A stretch of DNA of 64,000 nucleotides from Planctomycetaceae bacterium (GCA_017795105.1 CP051247.1:2852001-2916000); one strand, 5' to 3'. Positions 1 to 9,568 are shown, counted from the stretch's first letter. Notes: a model not told the origin generated them from the letters alone. Numbers and translations: made by a program.

Positions 1-470
1 GAGCCGTGGCGGCCTTGCCCGACAGTCCGGAAACACAGAACCTGCTGGGGTCGGTGCTGATGGACTTAGGAAAGACGGAGGAAGCCGAGCAGCATGTTCG
101 ACAGAGTCTGGCTCTCAAGCCGCTTCCGGAAGCCTGCCTGAATCTGGCGTTGCTGCTAGAAGCTCGTCAGCCTGAGGAGGCAATCGAACTGCTGCGGAAG
201 GCGGTCGAACTTCGCCCCGACTTCTCACGGGCCCACAACCGGCTCGGCATGCTGCTACTGAAAACGGGGGGCGATCTAACGATAGCCGAACAGCATTTTC
301 GGCTCGCGATTGAACAGGATCCTGCGAACGATTTCGCCTGCAACAACCTGGCAATTGTGCTGGCTCAACGCGGTCAGATCACTCAGGCCGTCGAATTGCT
401 GCGGCAGATTCTCCGTCGTAATCCCGACTTCGATCTGGCGAAACGGAGTCTGGCGTACCTGAGCAACTAG
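1..470 (+). CDS. TPR repeat protein, C-terminal part (5' end outside window)
   Basis: The reading frame is open from the window edge, so the true start lies upstream; a GTG at position 6 is only an internal codon candidate. The visible 154 residues form about four consecutive tetratricopeptide repeats, with typical helix pairs such as 'AEQHVRQSLALKP' and 'AVELLRQILRRNPDF'. TPR arrays are protein-protein interaction scaffolds; in related bacteria they often end long secreted or membrane proteins. No catalytic motif is visible. It converges on the next gene, whose stop lies only 17 bases away. The full domain architecture cannot be judged because the N-terminus is missing. Confidence 0.8.
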   Translation, partial: AVAALPDSPETQNLLGSVLMDLGKTEEAEQHVRQSLALKPLPEACLNLALLLEARQPEEAIELLRKAVELRPDFSRAHNRLGMLLLKTGGDLTIAEQHFRLAIEQDPANDFACNNLAIVLAQRGQITQAVELLRQILRRNPDFDLAKRSLAYLSN

Positions 471-487
471 AGTCAGTAACGGCGTAA

Positions 488-1675
488 TCACTCCGCGGTC
501 GTCATTTCCGGTTCCGGAATCTCGGAGGTCATCTCGGGGAGAGTCTCTTCCGGAAGCGGCTCGACAATCACGTCGTCGGAACTGTTATCCGATGGTGTCC
601 CCGTTGCTCCCCAGCTGACCTCAAACTGGAGTGACTTGGGAAAGACGCGAGGCTGGCTGGCCAGTTCGCGTTCAATAATGGTGAACGAGGTCGCTTCTCC
701 CGGTACCGCAAAATAGAGACGATCCTCCTTGTCCTGCCAGATGCACGGGTATTTGATGCCGCCCGTTTCTGCGGTCAGACGATAGCCGAGTCCCGAGACA
801 CAGGCCGGCAAAACGAAACGATCACGGAACTCACGGAGCATTGTCGGATTTCGCAGCACGCTTTCGGTTTCATTCACTGCTCGGAGAAAATCGACGACGC
901 CTTTGTTCATGATCTCTTTGCGGGGGCGATCGAAACTGGCAAACCGCTCACGATGGTAGTCTCGCAGCGGTTTGTTCTGCAGGACATCGACACGGACAAG
1001 TTGTGTCGTCGGCCCGGGTTCGACACTGATTTCGATACCCGGCTCGCGGGCAACAATCGACGTCCTCAGAATGCGGCTGTTGATGTTGATCCGGTCTCCC
1101 CCGTGTTCCTGCCGGTACTGCTGAAAAGCCTCCAGATCGCCAATTTGATTCTGCTTGATGACGACCAGCGGAATCGATCCGTTCGACACCAGTGTTCCCT
1201 GCATCTGTCCCCGCATCTTGGGGTTCAGATAGTCGTAGAGGAAGTAGAGCGCGATAATCGTGAGGAGAACGAAGATCGTTCCGGTTAGAAACGACGAGGA
1301 GGATTGCCGTCGCTGGGCGACGACTCGCCGCAGCGGATCTTCGTCCAGGCGATGCTGGTCGGGTTCCGACAACACCTGAAACAGTTCGCCGACCGCTTCT
1401 TCATTCGATTTGTTTGGACGTCCTTCCGCGGCAAGCTGTTCCAGATAGCCTTCCGTGTTCGCAGGCGAGGTCGGCTGTGGGGGCGGAGCGGTGGCGGCAG
1501 GAGGCGTGACCGAACCGACGGGAGGTGTGGTCGGGGCAGCAGCCGGGGTTTGCGCCTGCGGCGGGATGGGAACGAGGACCGGTTTTCCGCAACGGGGACA
1601 GGGGCCAGTCTGGCCCATGGCGGCGTCGGGAACCCGCAATGTGGCCTTGCAGTGAGGACAATCGAGCTGAATCAT
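488..1675 (-). CDS. Zinc-ribbon, single-pass membrane protein of unknown function
   Basis: I chose the ATG at 1675 because the protein then begins directly with a treble-clef zinc ribbon: CPHC (Cys6, Cys9) and CPRC (Cys26, Cys29). The frame is open up to 1858, but that extension overlaps the divergent gene and reads as non-coding. After the ribbon come a Pro/Ala/Thr-rich linker (about 35-75), a single transmembrane helix (about 130-150, 'IFVLLTIIALYFLYDYL') and a globular C-terminal part of about 240 residues with an acidic tail. The layout (cytoplasmic zinc ribbon, linker, membrane helix, extracytoplasmic domain) is common in planctomycete proteins of unknown function. 395 aa. I do not recognise the C-terminal domain. 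Confidence 0.75.
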   Translation of the reverse strand: MIQLDCPHCKATLRVPDAAMGQTGPCPRCGKPVLVPIPPQAQTPAAAPTTPPVGSVTPPAATAPPPQPTSPANTEGYLEQLAAEGRPNKSNEEAVGELFQVLSEPDQHRLDEDPLRRVVAQRRQSSSSFLTGTIFVLLTIIALYFLYDYLNPKMRGQMQGTLVSNGSIPLVVIKQNQIGDLEAFQQYRQEHGGDRININSRILRTSIVAREPGIEISVEPGPTTQLVRVDVLQNKPLRDYHRERFASFDRPRKEIMNKGVVDFLRAVNETESVLRNPTMLREFRDRFVLPACVSGLGYRLTAETGGIKYPCIWQDKEDRLYFAVPGEATSFTIIERELASQPRVFPKSLQFEVSWGATGTPSDNSSDDVIVEPLPEETLPEMTSEIPEPEMTTAE

Positions 1676-1841
1676 GAGACTGTTCTGCGGTGTGAGGAGG
1701 AGGGCGCGGGGGGCAAGGGGCAAATCGAGCGGCTCGACTTCACCGTCTCCGCCTATCATACTTGAAAAACAATAAGAGGGGTCAAGAGTTGTCTTTATCT
1801 GCGGCCGTGAATGTCGCACCATTCGAGGCCGGGACGTATCG

Positions 1842-2138
1842 ATGAAGCCTGATGACAAGATCTGCTACTGCTTCCATGTGACGAAGCGGAAGATCATGAA
1901 CTTTATTCGCATTCACGAGCCGCGAGTGCCCAGCCAGATCAGCGAATGTGGGGGCGCTGGAACCGGTTGTGGCTGGTGCATCCCGTACCTGAAACGCTGC
2001 TTCGAAGAGTCTCGGACGAAGAACGCCGTTGATCAGGAACTGACCGCCGAACAGTACGCCCGTATGCGAGCCGAGTACATTCGCTCGGGAAAAGGAAAGC
2101 CGGCGGCGGGAGCCGAGCCGCTGCCCGAGGAGGATTAG
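1842..2138 (+). CDS. BFD-like [2Fe-2S] protein (bacterioferritin-associated ferredoxin type)
   Basis: 98 aa. Cys8 and Cys10 ('CYC') and Cys43 and Cys46 ('CGWC') reproduce the BFD-domain pattern CxC-x32-CxxC that binds a [2Fe-2S] cluster; Cys36 is extra. Known members donate electrons to bacterioferritin to release iron or sit as modules in nitrite and other reductases. The length fits a stand-alone Bfd with a charged tail ('LPEED'). It is divergent from the zinc-ribbon gene, whose start lies 166 bases away. No bacterioferritin gene is in this window, so a specific role in iron release is inferred from family only. Confidence 0.8.
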   Translation: MKPDDKICYCFHVTKRKIMNFIRIHEPRVPSQISECGGAGTGCGWCIPYLKRCFEESRTKNAVDQELTAEQYARMRAEYIRSGKGKPAAGAEPLPEED

Positions 2139-2231
2139 AGCCGTTTCATGCTTCTCCTGCAGTCACATTTGCAATCGAAATTGAAATTGCTCTCGTGTCC
2201 TCCTCTGAAAGAGTCCCGCCGGGACGTTCGC

Positions 2232-4472
2232 TTACCGGGAGGACGTGGTCGTTTCCGCCGGCAGGCTCTTGCGGAATTCGTCTGTGTAGAGCCCGATCTG
2301 GCTGAACTCGATTTCCTGAACCGGAGGAGAACCGGGCGAGAGCCGGGGATCGAGCTGCAGTTGCGGGCGACCCGATTCTTCGACGACCCGACAGATCACG
2401 GGATCGCTTTCTGATCCGGTTACCGTTTTGAAGCCCTTCAAGTCCCCCGGGGTGGCGATGTTGTCGGCCCCCGTGCTGTTCACGGCGATATTGCCGCTGA
2501 TCTCGAACTTGTCGAGCAGCTTCTTCACATTCCCGTCGAAACTCGTCACCTGCTTTTTGCAGTCGACAAACAGGTTGCCTCGAATCGGGTTGTGGAGGGG
2601 CTCACGGGGGGAATCCTCCATGATGCGGGCCAGGTGCGGGTATTGCGTACTCCAAGGCGGGCTCTGGTAGTCGAGCGCCTCGGCTTTGGCTTCGAGCATC
2701 CAGCTGGGGTAATCGGGATTGTTCCACTGTTTCCAGGTCATGCCCCGCGAATCGATGTGCAGGCCGATCGGGCAGTCGATCACGACGTTGCCCAGAACCG
2801 GATTGTTCCGCCCGCCGCCAATCATGATCGCCCGGCCGGCTCTTACGAAAATGTTTCCCTGCAAAGTGTCGCCGGAATCGCAGTCGTCCAGGTAGATGCC
2901 CATCGTGTTGACGTGGTCTGGATTCCCGCTGCCGAGATCGTGGATGTAGTTGCTCTTGAGAACATTGCCCTGACTCGTCCAGTTGCGACCCGTGTAGAAC
3001 GCACCGGCATCGCCCGTCTCCAGAACGACGCTGTGCACTTCGTTTCGTTCGAACAGGTGCTCGTTGCCGCCATAGAGTACGGCGTTGTGTGGAGCATCGT
3101 GAATGAGGTTGTTCCTGATGACCTGTCCGCAGCCCTGGGCATTGATGCCGGGAGCATACGTTCGCTGAAAGTTGCCGTAGTGGTGGATGTGATTGTTGAC
3201 GATGAGGTTCTTCGCCGGAGTGAGTGACTTGCGATCGCCGCCGTTCACGGAGATGCCGCCCCGACCCAAGTTGTAGACATCGCAGGAACGAACCGTGTTG
3301 TGACTCCCGTTGACTCGGATGCCCGTGCTGGCGAGATTGGCCACCACGCATCCGGCGAGCTCGACGTACTCAGTGTTCTCGAGCGACACGCCGTCACTGT
3401 GTCCGTATTCAAACGTCAGCCCTTCCATGCGGAGATGCTTCGCGCCTTTGATTCGCAGAAGTGGCTGGCTGAGTGTCGCCAGGACAATGTCAGAGTTCTC
3501 GAGCGAGCCATCCGGATACAGGTAGAGCCGCTTCTGAGTTCGATCGAGATACCATTCCCCGGGAGCGTCGAGTTCATCGAGCGTGTTCAAGGCAAAGAAC
3601 CGACGCTCGGCTGCTCCCCATGTCCCGCCATTGATCCCGTAGTTGTGCGGAGCGGCCAGTGAGATCACTTTGGTGGCCTCATCGTAGTCGGCGATCCGAA
3701 TCACTTCGTCGCTCCAGTCGTGCGTCCAGTAACCGAGCAGCCAGACTCCCTCCTGCAGATTCCAGCGGGCCGGGCGGTCCCCCTCGAACACAAACGCACC
3801 CGGGTGCAGTTTCTGCTTGGCCGGATCGCTCGCCTTGGGATTCGGCAGACCCGTGTCGACCGCTTTCGAGAACGTGGCCCAGCTGCCCGACTCCGCATTG
3901 GCATTGGGCCAGCGGGCCAGGGTCATCGGCTGGTGATCGACATACAACCACGGCCCAGCCGGACTGCCTTTATACGCGGTTTTGAATTCCGGGAATTCTT
4001 CACCGACGACATCGGAAAGATCGCAGACCAGAACGTGCGCCCGGGCGGCTTCCGTGAGCCGGGCCTTCGCCGCGGCGTCGCGAACCGGTTCGAAGTCGTT
4101 CGGCTTGAGAGTGACGCCTCCCTGCAAACGGACACGGCCGGGCGCGCTGGCGCGGTAGATCACGGCTGCTTCGGCGGTGCCGCCGTCTTCGGAGTCGAGT
4201 TCGAAGGTCGAATCGAGACGAAAGTCGCCTTCAGCAATGTGCACAACGACCGTCTCCCCGGCGGCAATCCTGCCGGCTTTCCGATCGGCTCGGATTTGAT
4301 CGCGAGCCGCTGCCAGTGATGCAAACGGCTGCGTAGCCGTGCCATCTCCTTCAGACGTAGCCTGCAGCGAAACGTGGTAGGAGACTTCGGCGACAGCGAG
4401 GGACGCGAATGGAATGGTGAGCAACGCGGCAAGAACGGCAGGCAGGATGTGGGCAAACATGCAGGACCTCAT
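2232..4472 (-). CDS. Secreted right-handed parallel beta-helix protein
   Basis: The ATG at 4472 gives a signal peptide (MRSCMFAHILPAVLAALL..., cleavage near AVA/EVS). The ATG at 4460 has a better ribosome site (GAGG six bases upstream) but loses the only basic residue of the signal peptide, so either may be used; the ORF extension to 4559 is unlikely. The N-terminal third ('ATQPFASLAAARDQI') matches the entry region of bacterial pectate-lyase-fold proteins. Residues about 330-640 carry repeated short coils such as 'NLIVNNHIHHYG' and 'NPVLGNVVIDC', typical of beta-helix (PbH1) turns. Probably binds or cleaves a polysaccharide outside the cytoplasm; the polysaccharide-lyase or glycosidase class cannot be assigned by eye. 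746 aa, divergent from the squalene-repeat gene. Confidence 0.8.
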   Translation of the reverse strand: MRSCMFAHILPAVLAALLTIPFASLAVAEVSYHVSLQATSEGDGTATQPFASLAAARDQIRADRKAGRIAAGETVVVHIAEGDFRLDSTFELDSEDGGTAEAAVIYRASAPGRVRLQGGVTLKPNDFEPVRDAAAKARLTEAARAHVLVCDLSDVVGEEFPEFKTAYKGSPAGPWLYVDHQPMTLARWPNANAESGSWATFSKAVDTGLPNPKASDPAKQKLHPGAFVFEGDRPARWNLQEGVWLLGYWTHDWSDEVIRIADYDEATKVISLAAPHNYGINGGTWGAAERRFFALNTLDELDAPGEWYLDRTQKRLYLYPDGSLENSDIVLATLSQPLLRIKGAKHLRMEGLTFEYGHSDGVSLENTEYVELAGCVVANLASTGIRVNGSHNTVRSCDVYNLGRGGISVNGGDRKSLTPAKNLIVNNHIHHYGNFQRTYAPGINAQGCGQVIRNNLIHDAPHNAVLYGGNEHLFERNEVHSVVLETGDAGAFYTGRNWTSQGNVLKSNYIHDLGSGNPDHVNTMGIYLDDCDSGDTLQGNIFVRAGRAIMIGGGRNNPVLGNVVIDCPIGLHIDSRGMTWKQWNNPDYPSWMLEAKAEALDYQSPPWSTQYPHLARIMEDSPREPLHNPIRGNLFVDCKKQVTSFDGNVKKLLDKFEISGNIAVNSTGADNIATPGDLKGFKTVTGSESDPVICRVVEESGRPQLQLDPRLSPGSPPVQEIEFSQIGLYTDEFRKSLPAETTTSSR

Positions 4473-4544
4473 GGTGGGGATTGGTTCGACAGGAACATCA
4501 GCATTATGTGAGGAACGCTCTCCGTGTCGGGTGTGGGAAGTGCC

Positions 4545-4550
4545 TATAAT
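4545..4550 (+). promoter_or_regulatory. Candidate -10 box (TATAAT) of the squalene-repeat gene
   Basis: A perfect TATAAT lies 72 bases upstream of the ATG at 4622 in the divergent intergenic region. No convincing -35 is found at 16-18 bases. The reverse complement of the same stretch gives TATTAT, so it could also serve the beta-helix gene on the other strand. Confidence 0.35.
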
Positions 4551-4621
4551 AATTCCCATGCGAATCAGCCGATAGGTAACAGAGGGCAGGGTTTCCGTTT
4601 CCGTCTTGAACGCTCGGACGT

Positions 4622-6112
4622 ATGAATATAGAAGAACCGGTCAGAATTGAGATCGAGGTCGTCGATGAGGCGGAGTCGCACAGCGGCTGGGATCGCCGTC
4701 TGGCGGGTGGTTTCCTGCTCAGCGTTTCGCTGCACGGGATGCTGCTTATCATTCTCGCACTGCTCGTGTTTCAGCTGCCGGTTCACGAAGAACGGCTGAC
4801 TGCAACAATTGATATGCAGCCGACGACAGTTGAAGAACTGGAACTGACGCCCGAGCTCACCGACCTGAAAGAGACGAGTCTGCCCGAACGGGATCTGATC
4901 GCCAAGCAGCTCTCCATTCAGTCCACGCCCGCGCCTTCCCCGGGATTCTCTCCGACACTGACGAACAATGACCCCTCTGCGCTGGAGATGCTCCAGATAC
5001 CGGAGATCGATCTTTCCAGTCATCTGGGAGGACGTAACGCGGCTTCGCGGGAGAAGCTGCTGGAAATGTTCGGGGGCACGCCTCAAAGTGAACGCGCGGT
5101 CGAGCGGGGTCTGGACTGGCTGGTCGCCCGGCAGCGTGAAAACGGAAGCTGGAGCTTCGATCACCGCCGTCCGACCGATCGGCATGACAACCATCAGGCA
5201 GGGAATCTGAAGTCCTGTCCAATTGGAGCAACCTCGATGGCTCTGATGGCCTTCCTGGGAGCGGGGCATACGCACAGCCAGCCGGGACCGTATCAGGAGG
5301 CGATCTACAACGGACTGGAGTATTTGAAATCGGCCGGAACCGAAGTCCGGGAGGGAATTGACTTCCGGGGCCGGTTCGGGCCGGATGATGATCGGATCCC
5401 CGGCGGCAACGCGGCCATGTATGCCCACGGGCTGGCGACCATCGCGATCTGTGAAGCGTACGGAATGACGCGCGATCGTCTCCTTCGGAATCACGCTCAG
5501 GGAGCCGTCGAGTACATGATCCGCATTCGGAATCGGGATCGTGGCGGCTGGCGATACGATCCCGAACAGGAGGGCGATCTTTCCGTTTCAGGGTGGATGA
5601 TTATGGGGCTCAAGAGTGCGGAAACAGCCGAGCTTCGCTTTTCGGACATTGGGTTTACATCATCGAGCGAGTTTCTTGATGCCTGTGCCCGGGACGGAGG
5701 CAGTCGCTACAGCTATCTTCCCGGGCAGGGACCGAAGTTATCGACGACTGCGATTGGCTTGCTCTGCCGGATGTATCTCGGCTGGGAGAAAAACCACGAG
5801 CCGCTGCAGCGAGGGATTCGAGTACTCAGCGAAGCCGGACCGAGCCGGGAGAACATGTATTACAACTACTACGCCACCCAGGTTCTTCACCACGCCGGTG
5901 GACCTGAGTGGAATCGCTGGAACGGAGAAATGCGTGACTTTCTGGTCGAAACGCAACTTCGCAACGGCCCCGAAGGCGGCAGTTGGGATGTGACCGATCC
6001 TCATGGCAATCGTGGCGGCCGACTGTATCAGACCTGCCTGTCGATCATGACCCTCGAAGTCTACTACCGTCATCTCCCCCTCTACCAGGCCCGAGCCGTC
6101 GCCGGGAGATAG
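4622..6112 (+). CDS. Membrane-anchored squalene cyclase/prenyltransferase-repeat protein
   Basis: 496 aa. Residues about 30-52 ('LLSVSLHGMLLIILALLVFQL') form one membrane helix whose SxxLH start resembles TonB-type energy transducers. A low-complexity linker (about 60-150) follows, then an alpha/alpha-barrel region made of prenyltransferase/squalene-oxidase repeats, for example 'VERGLDWLVARQRENGSW' and 'GGWRYDPEQEGDLSVSGW'. The DxDD or DCTAE acid motifs of true cyclases are not visible, so terpene cyclisation is unlikely. Proteins of this layout are frequent and uncharacterised in planctomycetes; a binding or structural role in the envelope is my inference. A palindromic repeat cluster starts just downstream. 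Confidence 0.8.
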   Translation: MNIEEPVRIEIEVVDEAESHSGWDRRLAGGFLLSVSLHGMLLIILALLVFQLPVHEERLTATIDMQPTTVEELELTPELTDLKETSLPERDLIAKQLSIQSTPAPSPGFSPTLTNNDPSALEMLQIPEIDLSSHLGGRNAASREKLLEMFGGTPQSERAVERGLDWLVARQRENGSWSFDHRRPTDRHDNHQAGNLKSCPIGATSMALMAFLGAGHTHSQPGPYQEAIYNGLEYLKSAGTEVREGIDFRGRFGPDDDRIPGGNAAMYAHGLATIAICEAYGMTRDRLLRNHAQGAVEYMIRIRNRDRGGWRYDPEQEGDLSVSGWMIMGLKSAETAELRFSDIGFTSSSEFLDACARDGGSRYSYLPGQGPKLSTTAIGLLCRMYLGWEKNHEPLQRGIRVLSEAGPSRENMYYNYYATQVLHHAGGPEWNRWNGEMRDFLVETQLRNGPEGGSWDVTDPHGNRGGRLYQTCLSIMTLEVYYRHLPLYQARAVAGR

Positions 6113-6216
6113 GGCGACGTCCTGGCGATGTGTGCCTGCATCCAAATCCGAAGCGTGAGCAAGGGCTGTTGAGCAAGCGACTTCGAATTCCCTCGCTGAC
6201 CCTTCGGGTTGACCTT

Positions 6217-6378
6217 GCGAATACCCTCGTACCGGCGGCATCTTGCCGCCGAATGGGCGTCCCATGAAATAGCGACGTCGAGAGTCAAAGCACCCGTCGA
6301 GAACGAACCTTGCCCCGCCGTTCGAACGGTCCTTCTTCGAGCCACATCGCTTCGGCGACAGGATGTCGCCGCTACGGT
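6217..6378. repeat. Palindromic composite repeat, family A, unit 1
   Basis: Two hairpins in opposite orientation bound the unit: CGGCGGCA-TCT-TGCCGCCG at 6233-6251 and CGGCGACA-GGA-TGTCGCCG at 6353-6371, 120 bases apart. The second carries the compensatory change G to A / C to T in the stem. The core between them is shared with the next unit and, in part, with the units near 17.2-17.7 kb. Confidence 0.85.
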
Positions 6379-6412
6379 GGTGGACGACCGCATCACGCTT
6401 CGGGGTGAGATT

Positions 6413-6572
6413 GCGAATACCCTCGTCCCGGCGGCATCCTGCCGCCGAATGGACGTCCCATGAAATAGTGACGTTGCGCGTCCCGGAACCCGTCGAGAAC
6501 GAACCTTGCCCTGCCGATCGAACGATCATTCTTCGAGCCACGTCGGCTCGGCGACAGGATGTCGCCGGTACT
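6413..6572. repeat. Palindromic composite repeat, family A, unit 2
   Basis: Tandem copy of the preceding unit with a period of 196 bases. Hairpins at 6429-6447 (CGGCGGCATCCTGCCGCCG) and 6549-6567 (CGGCGACAGGATGTCGCCG) are again 120 bases apart and inverted. The region 6113-6593 holds nothing else I can support. Confidence 0.85.
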
Positions 6573-6593
6573 TAAGCCGGTGCGGCGCGGCGG

Positions 6594-7640
6594 CTAAGAT
6601 TCGTCGTCGTTTTCGAGGGCGCTCCAGAGGACGCCGGTGATGTAGTCGAAGGCGGCGGATCGGTCGACTTCGGTGAGGACTTCGACGTTGGCGTTCTTCT
6701 GGCGCAGGCTGCGACGGTCGACGACAGTCATGCCGCGAGTCAGTTCGCCGGTCGTTTCGACATCGACGGCCATCAGTTTCCGTGTGAAGAGTTGCGGTCG
6801 GGCGACGGCCGTCAATGCGGCCAAAGCCGGCAGAGAGACGCCTTCCTGTCCCAGGTGCCGCCGGGCGGATCGCAGGGCAAAGGGCAACAACTCGTTAATG
6901 AACTCGGTGATATGCGACTTGCCGTCCTGAGGCAGCCGATTGAGTTCGCCGAAGGTCAACCGGAGTTCATGAGAGACATCGAGCGGGACAAGAATCTTGT
7001 TGCAGTCGGCCTGCAGGACGTACCGAGCCGAGTCGGGATCGGCGTAGATGTTCCCCTCTGCTGCTGCGGTTGTGTCCCCTCCTTCATTGATCGAACCGCC
7101 CAGACAGACCAATGTCTTGACGTCCTTCAGGAAGTCGGGATGAATCTCACAGGCCAGGACGATATTGGTCAGCGGGCCGAGTGTGAGAATGGTGACCTCG
7201 TGCGGATTGCTGCGAACGAGTTCCGCCATCACCTTGGCCGAGACATGCGGACTGGCCAGACTGACGGCGCTGGTCGGGCAATCGCCCAGGCCCGTTTCCC
7301 CCAGCAGCAGCGGACAGGGGACTTCACGAATGGAAGAGATGGGAGCCGGCAGTTGCTCATCGCAGCAGCCGAGACGCGGATACTTCTGCGGGTCGATCCG
7401 ATTGATGATCGTCTGCAGATTGTGATTGGCCTGGGAGCCGCTCACCATGCCGGCCGTGGCGGTGAGAGCGAGAACGTCCATTTGGGGATCGAGGATCGCG
7501 ACCAGAATCGCCAGTGCATCGCCGATGCCGGGGTCGGCGTCGATGATGACTTTCGTCTTCCGGTTCGGCGTGCTCGAACTGGTCACTTGAGATTGAGTAA
7601 GCGGTTCCAGTTCTTCTTCGAACATTTCCTCAGGACTCAT
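6594..7640 (-). CDS. Nucleoside hydrolase-like protein with altered active site
   Basis: 348 aa from the ATG at 7640 (GGAAGGA ten bases upstream); a GTG at 7649 is the alternative. The inosine-uridine nucleoside N-ribohydrolase fold is clear: 'IIDADPGIGDA' (34-42), 'LTLGPLTNIVLA', 'AEGNIYADPDSA' and 'VPLDVSHELRLT'. The family motif is DxDPGxDD with a later HD pair that completes the calcium site and catalysis. Here the sugar-binding Asp of DPGxDD is Gly40, and the HDP segment reads 'SLPALAALTAV', so both His and Asp are missing. Either the substrate differs or the protein is not an active hydrolase. It overlaps the end of ilvD by 11 bases, which suggests translational coupling. Confidence 0.8.
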   Translation of the reverse strand: MSPEEMFEEELEPLTQSQVTSSSTPNRKTKVIIDADPGIGDALAILVAILDPQMDVLALTATAGMVSGSQANHNLQTIINRIDPQKYPRLGCCDEQLPAPISSIREVPCPLLLGETGLGDCPTSAVSLASPHVSAKVMAELVRSNPHEVTILTLGPLTNIVLACEIHPDFLKDVKTLVCLGGSINEGGDTTAAAEGNIYADPDSARYVLQADCNKILVPLDVSHELRLTFGELNRLPQDGKSHITEFINELLPFALRSARRHLGQEGVSLPALAALTAVARPQLFTRKLMAVDVETTGELTRGMTVVDRRSLRQKNANVEVLTEVDRSAAFDYITGVLWSALENDDES

Positions 7641-9333
7641 CGGTAACACATCCTTCCGAAGCCGATTTGACCGTCATGATATATCGATGCAGAACGCCGC
7701 GTTCGGCCTTGTACGGCGGCATGGTCCAGGCCGCCCGACGTGTGTCCATCTCTGCGTCTGAGACATCAACAGAAATCTCGTTTGTCTCTGCATCGATCGT
7801 AATCACGTCTCCGTCGTTGACCAGAGCAATCGGCCCGCCTTCCTGCGCTTCCGGACAGATATGCCCCACGATGAATCCGTGAGACGCGCCGGAGAATCGT
7901 CCGTCGGTAATCAATGCCACGTCCTTGCCCATGCCGGTTCCCATCAGAGCCGCTGTCGGCGAGAGCATCTCTGGCATGCCGGGACCGCCCTTGGGGCCTT
8001 CGTAGCGAATAACGACCACATCGCCTTTTTCGATCTGACGTTCTTCGACGGCGAGGATCATGTCTTCTTCGCAGTCAAAAACGCGAGCCGGGCCAGAGAA
8101 GCGAACGCCTTCCTTGCCGGTAATCTTTGCGACGGCTCCATCTGGAGCGAGGTTGCCGCGAAGAATGCGCAGATGGCCCGTCGGCTTGATGGCTCGTGGA
8201 ATATCGTGAACGACATCCTGTCCTTCGACGAGTTCGGGGATCTCGGCGAGGTTCTCGGCAAGAGTCTTCCCGGTGACCGTGATGCAATCGCCTTTCAGAT
8301 AGCCTTCGGCCAGCATGTACTTCATGACCGCCGGGGTGCCACCGACCTTGTGCAGGTCAACCATGGAGTACTTGCCACTGGGACGCATGTTGGCCAGCAG
8401 AGGTGTCTTGTCGCTGATCCGCTGGAAGTCCTCGATCGTGAGCGGGACATCGACAGAACGGGCCACGGCGAGCAGATGCAGCACACCGTTGGTGGAACCG
8501 CCCAAAGCGACGATCATCGTGATGGCGTTCTCGAAGGCTTCGCGGGTCATAATGTCGCGCGGCTTCAGATCCATTTCGAGAATGGTACGCACGATCTTGC
8601 CGATTGATCGACACTCTTCAATTTTGCGCTCATCGACGGCCGGAATGGACGAGCTGTAAGGCACCGTCATTCCCATTGCTTCCATGGCGACCGACATTGT
8701 ATTGGCCGTAAACATGCCTCCGCAGGCGCCGGCTCCCGGGCAGCTGTTGCGAACGACGGCATGACGCTCTTCGTCGGTAATGCGGCCCGCGAGATACTCG
8801 CCATAAACTTCATTGGCCGACCCGACATCGATCATTTTGTCGTTCAGGCACCCCGGCTGGATGGTGCCGCCATAGATCATCACGGCTGGGCGATTGAGCC
8901 GGCCGGCTGCGATCAGACAGCCCGGCATGTTCTTGTCGCATCCGGGAAGAGCAACGAGCGCGTCGTACCAGAAGGCCGACATCACCGTTTCAATCGAGTC
9001 GGCGATCAGATCGCGCGACTGCAGCGAGAACGACATCCCGTCCGTGCCCATCGAAATGCCATCGCTGACGCCGATCGTATTGAACCGCATACCAATCAGA
9101 GCTTCCTGCTGCACGCTTTCCCGAACGGCGGTAGCAAGCTTGTCCAGATGCATGTTACAGGGGTTGCCATCGTACCAGAGGCTCGCGATGCCGACCTGCG
9201 GCTTGTTCATGTCCTCTTCCGTCATTCCAGTCGCGTAGAGCATCGACTGAGAGACGCCCTGCTTACGCGGCTGGGTGATGCGGGAGCTGTAACGGTTCAA
9301 ACCGGAGGAAACAGGGCTGTCGAATTGACTCAT
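7630..9333 (-). CDS. ilvD: Dihydroxy-acid dehydratase
   Basis: 567 aa. Catalyses dehydration of 2,3-dihydroxy-isovalerate and -methylvalerate to the 2-oxo acids, the third common step of valine and isoleucine synthesis, in the cytoplasm. Fe-S ligand motifs 'PGCDKNMPGC' and 'GACGGMFTANTM' are present, with family blocks 'GVSDGISMGTDGM', 'GGSTNGVLHL' and 'ITDGRFSGASHG'. The ATG at 9333 (GGAAG upstream) was chosen over the ORF extension to 9408, which lacks family sequence. No other branched-chain genes lie nearby; the downstream overlapping gene is a nucleoside hydrolase homologue. Confidence 0.96.
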   Translation of the reverse strand: MSQFDSPVSSGLNRYSSRITQPRKQGVSQSMLYATGMTEEDMNKPQVGIASLWYDGNPCNMHLDKLATAVRESVQQEALIGMRFNTIGVSDGISMGTDGMSFSLQSRDLIADSIETVMSAFWYDALVALPGCDKNMPGCLIAAGRLNRPAVMIYGGTIQPGCLNDKMIDVGSANEVYGEYLAGRITDEERHAVVRNSCPGAGACGGMFTANTMSVAMEAMGMTVPYSSSIPAVDERKIEECRSIGKIVRTILEMDLKPRDIMTREAFENAITMIVALGGSTNGVLHLLAVARSVDVPLTIEDFQRISDKTPLLANMRPSGKYSMVDLHKVGGTPAVMKYMLAEGYLKGDCITVTGKTLAENLAEIPELVEGQDVVHDIPRAIKPTGHLRILRGNLAPDGAVAKITGKEGVRFSGPARVFDCEEDMILAVEERQIEKGDVVVIRYEGPKGGPGMPEMLSPTAALMGTGMGKDVALITDGRFSGASHGFIVGHICPEAQEGGPIALVNDGDVITIDAETNEISVDVSDAEMDTRRAAWTMPPYKAERGVLHRYIMTVKSASEGCVTDES

Positions 9334-9568
9334 AGAGGCTTCCAAAACTACCGAAGGATCTGGCTGCGGAACATCGCGGCTGGGACAGCGACGCGACTGG
9401 CGGTGCAAACCCTCAGTATATCCGAAATCAGGGATCAGCCCCAGCGAGCCCTCGGGGATGACCCGTGTCCAGACCGGTATGGATGTTGCGGCAACAATTT
9501 TTCAGATCGGGAACCTTTGTCGAAATACTCGTAGCGAACCACCCCAGTGGTGATAATATGTAGCGTAG

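Noticed and set aside
6113..6593. A transposon or insertion sequence in the repeat-rich gap
   Set aside because: No transposase, no target-site duplication and no terminal repeats; only short hairpin repeats are present.
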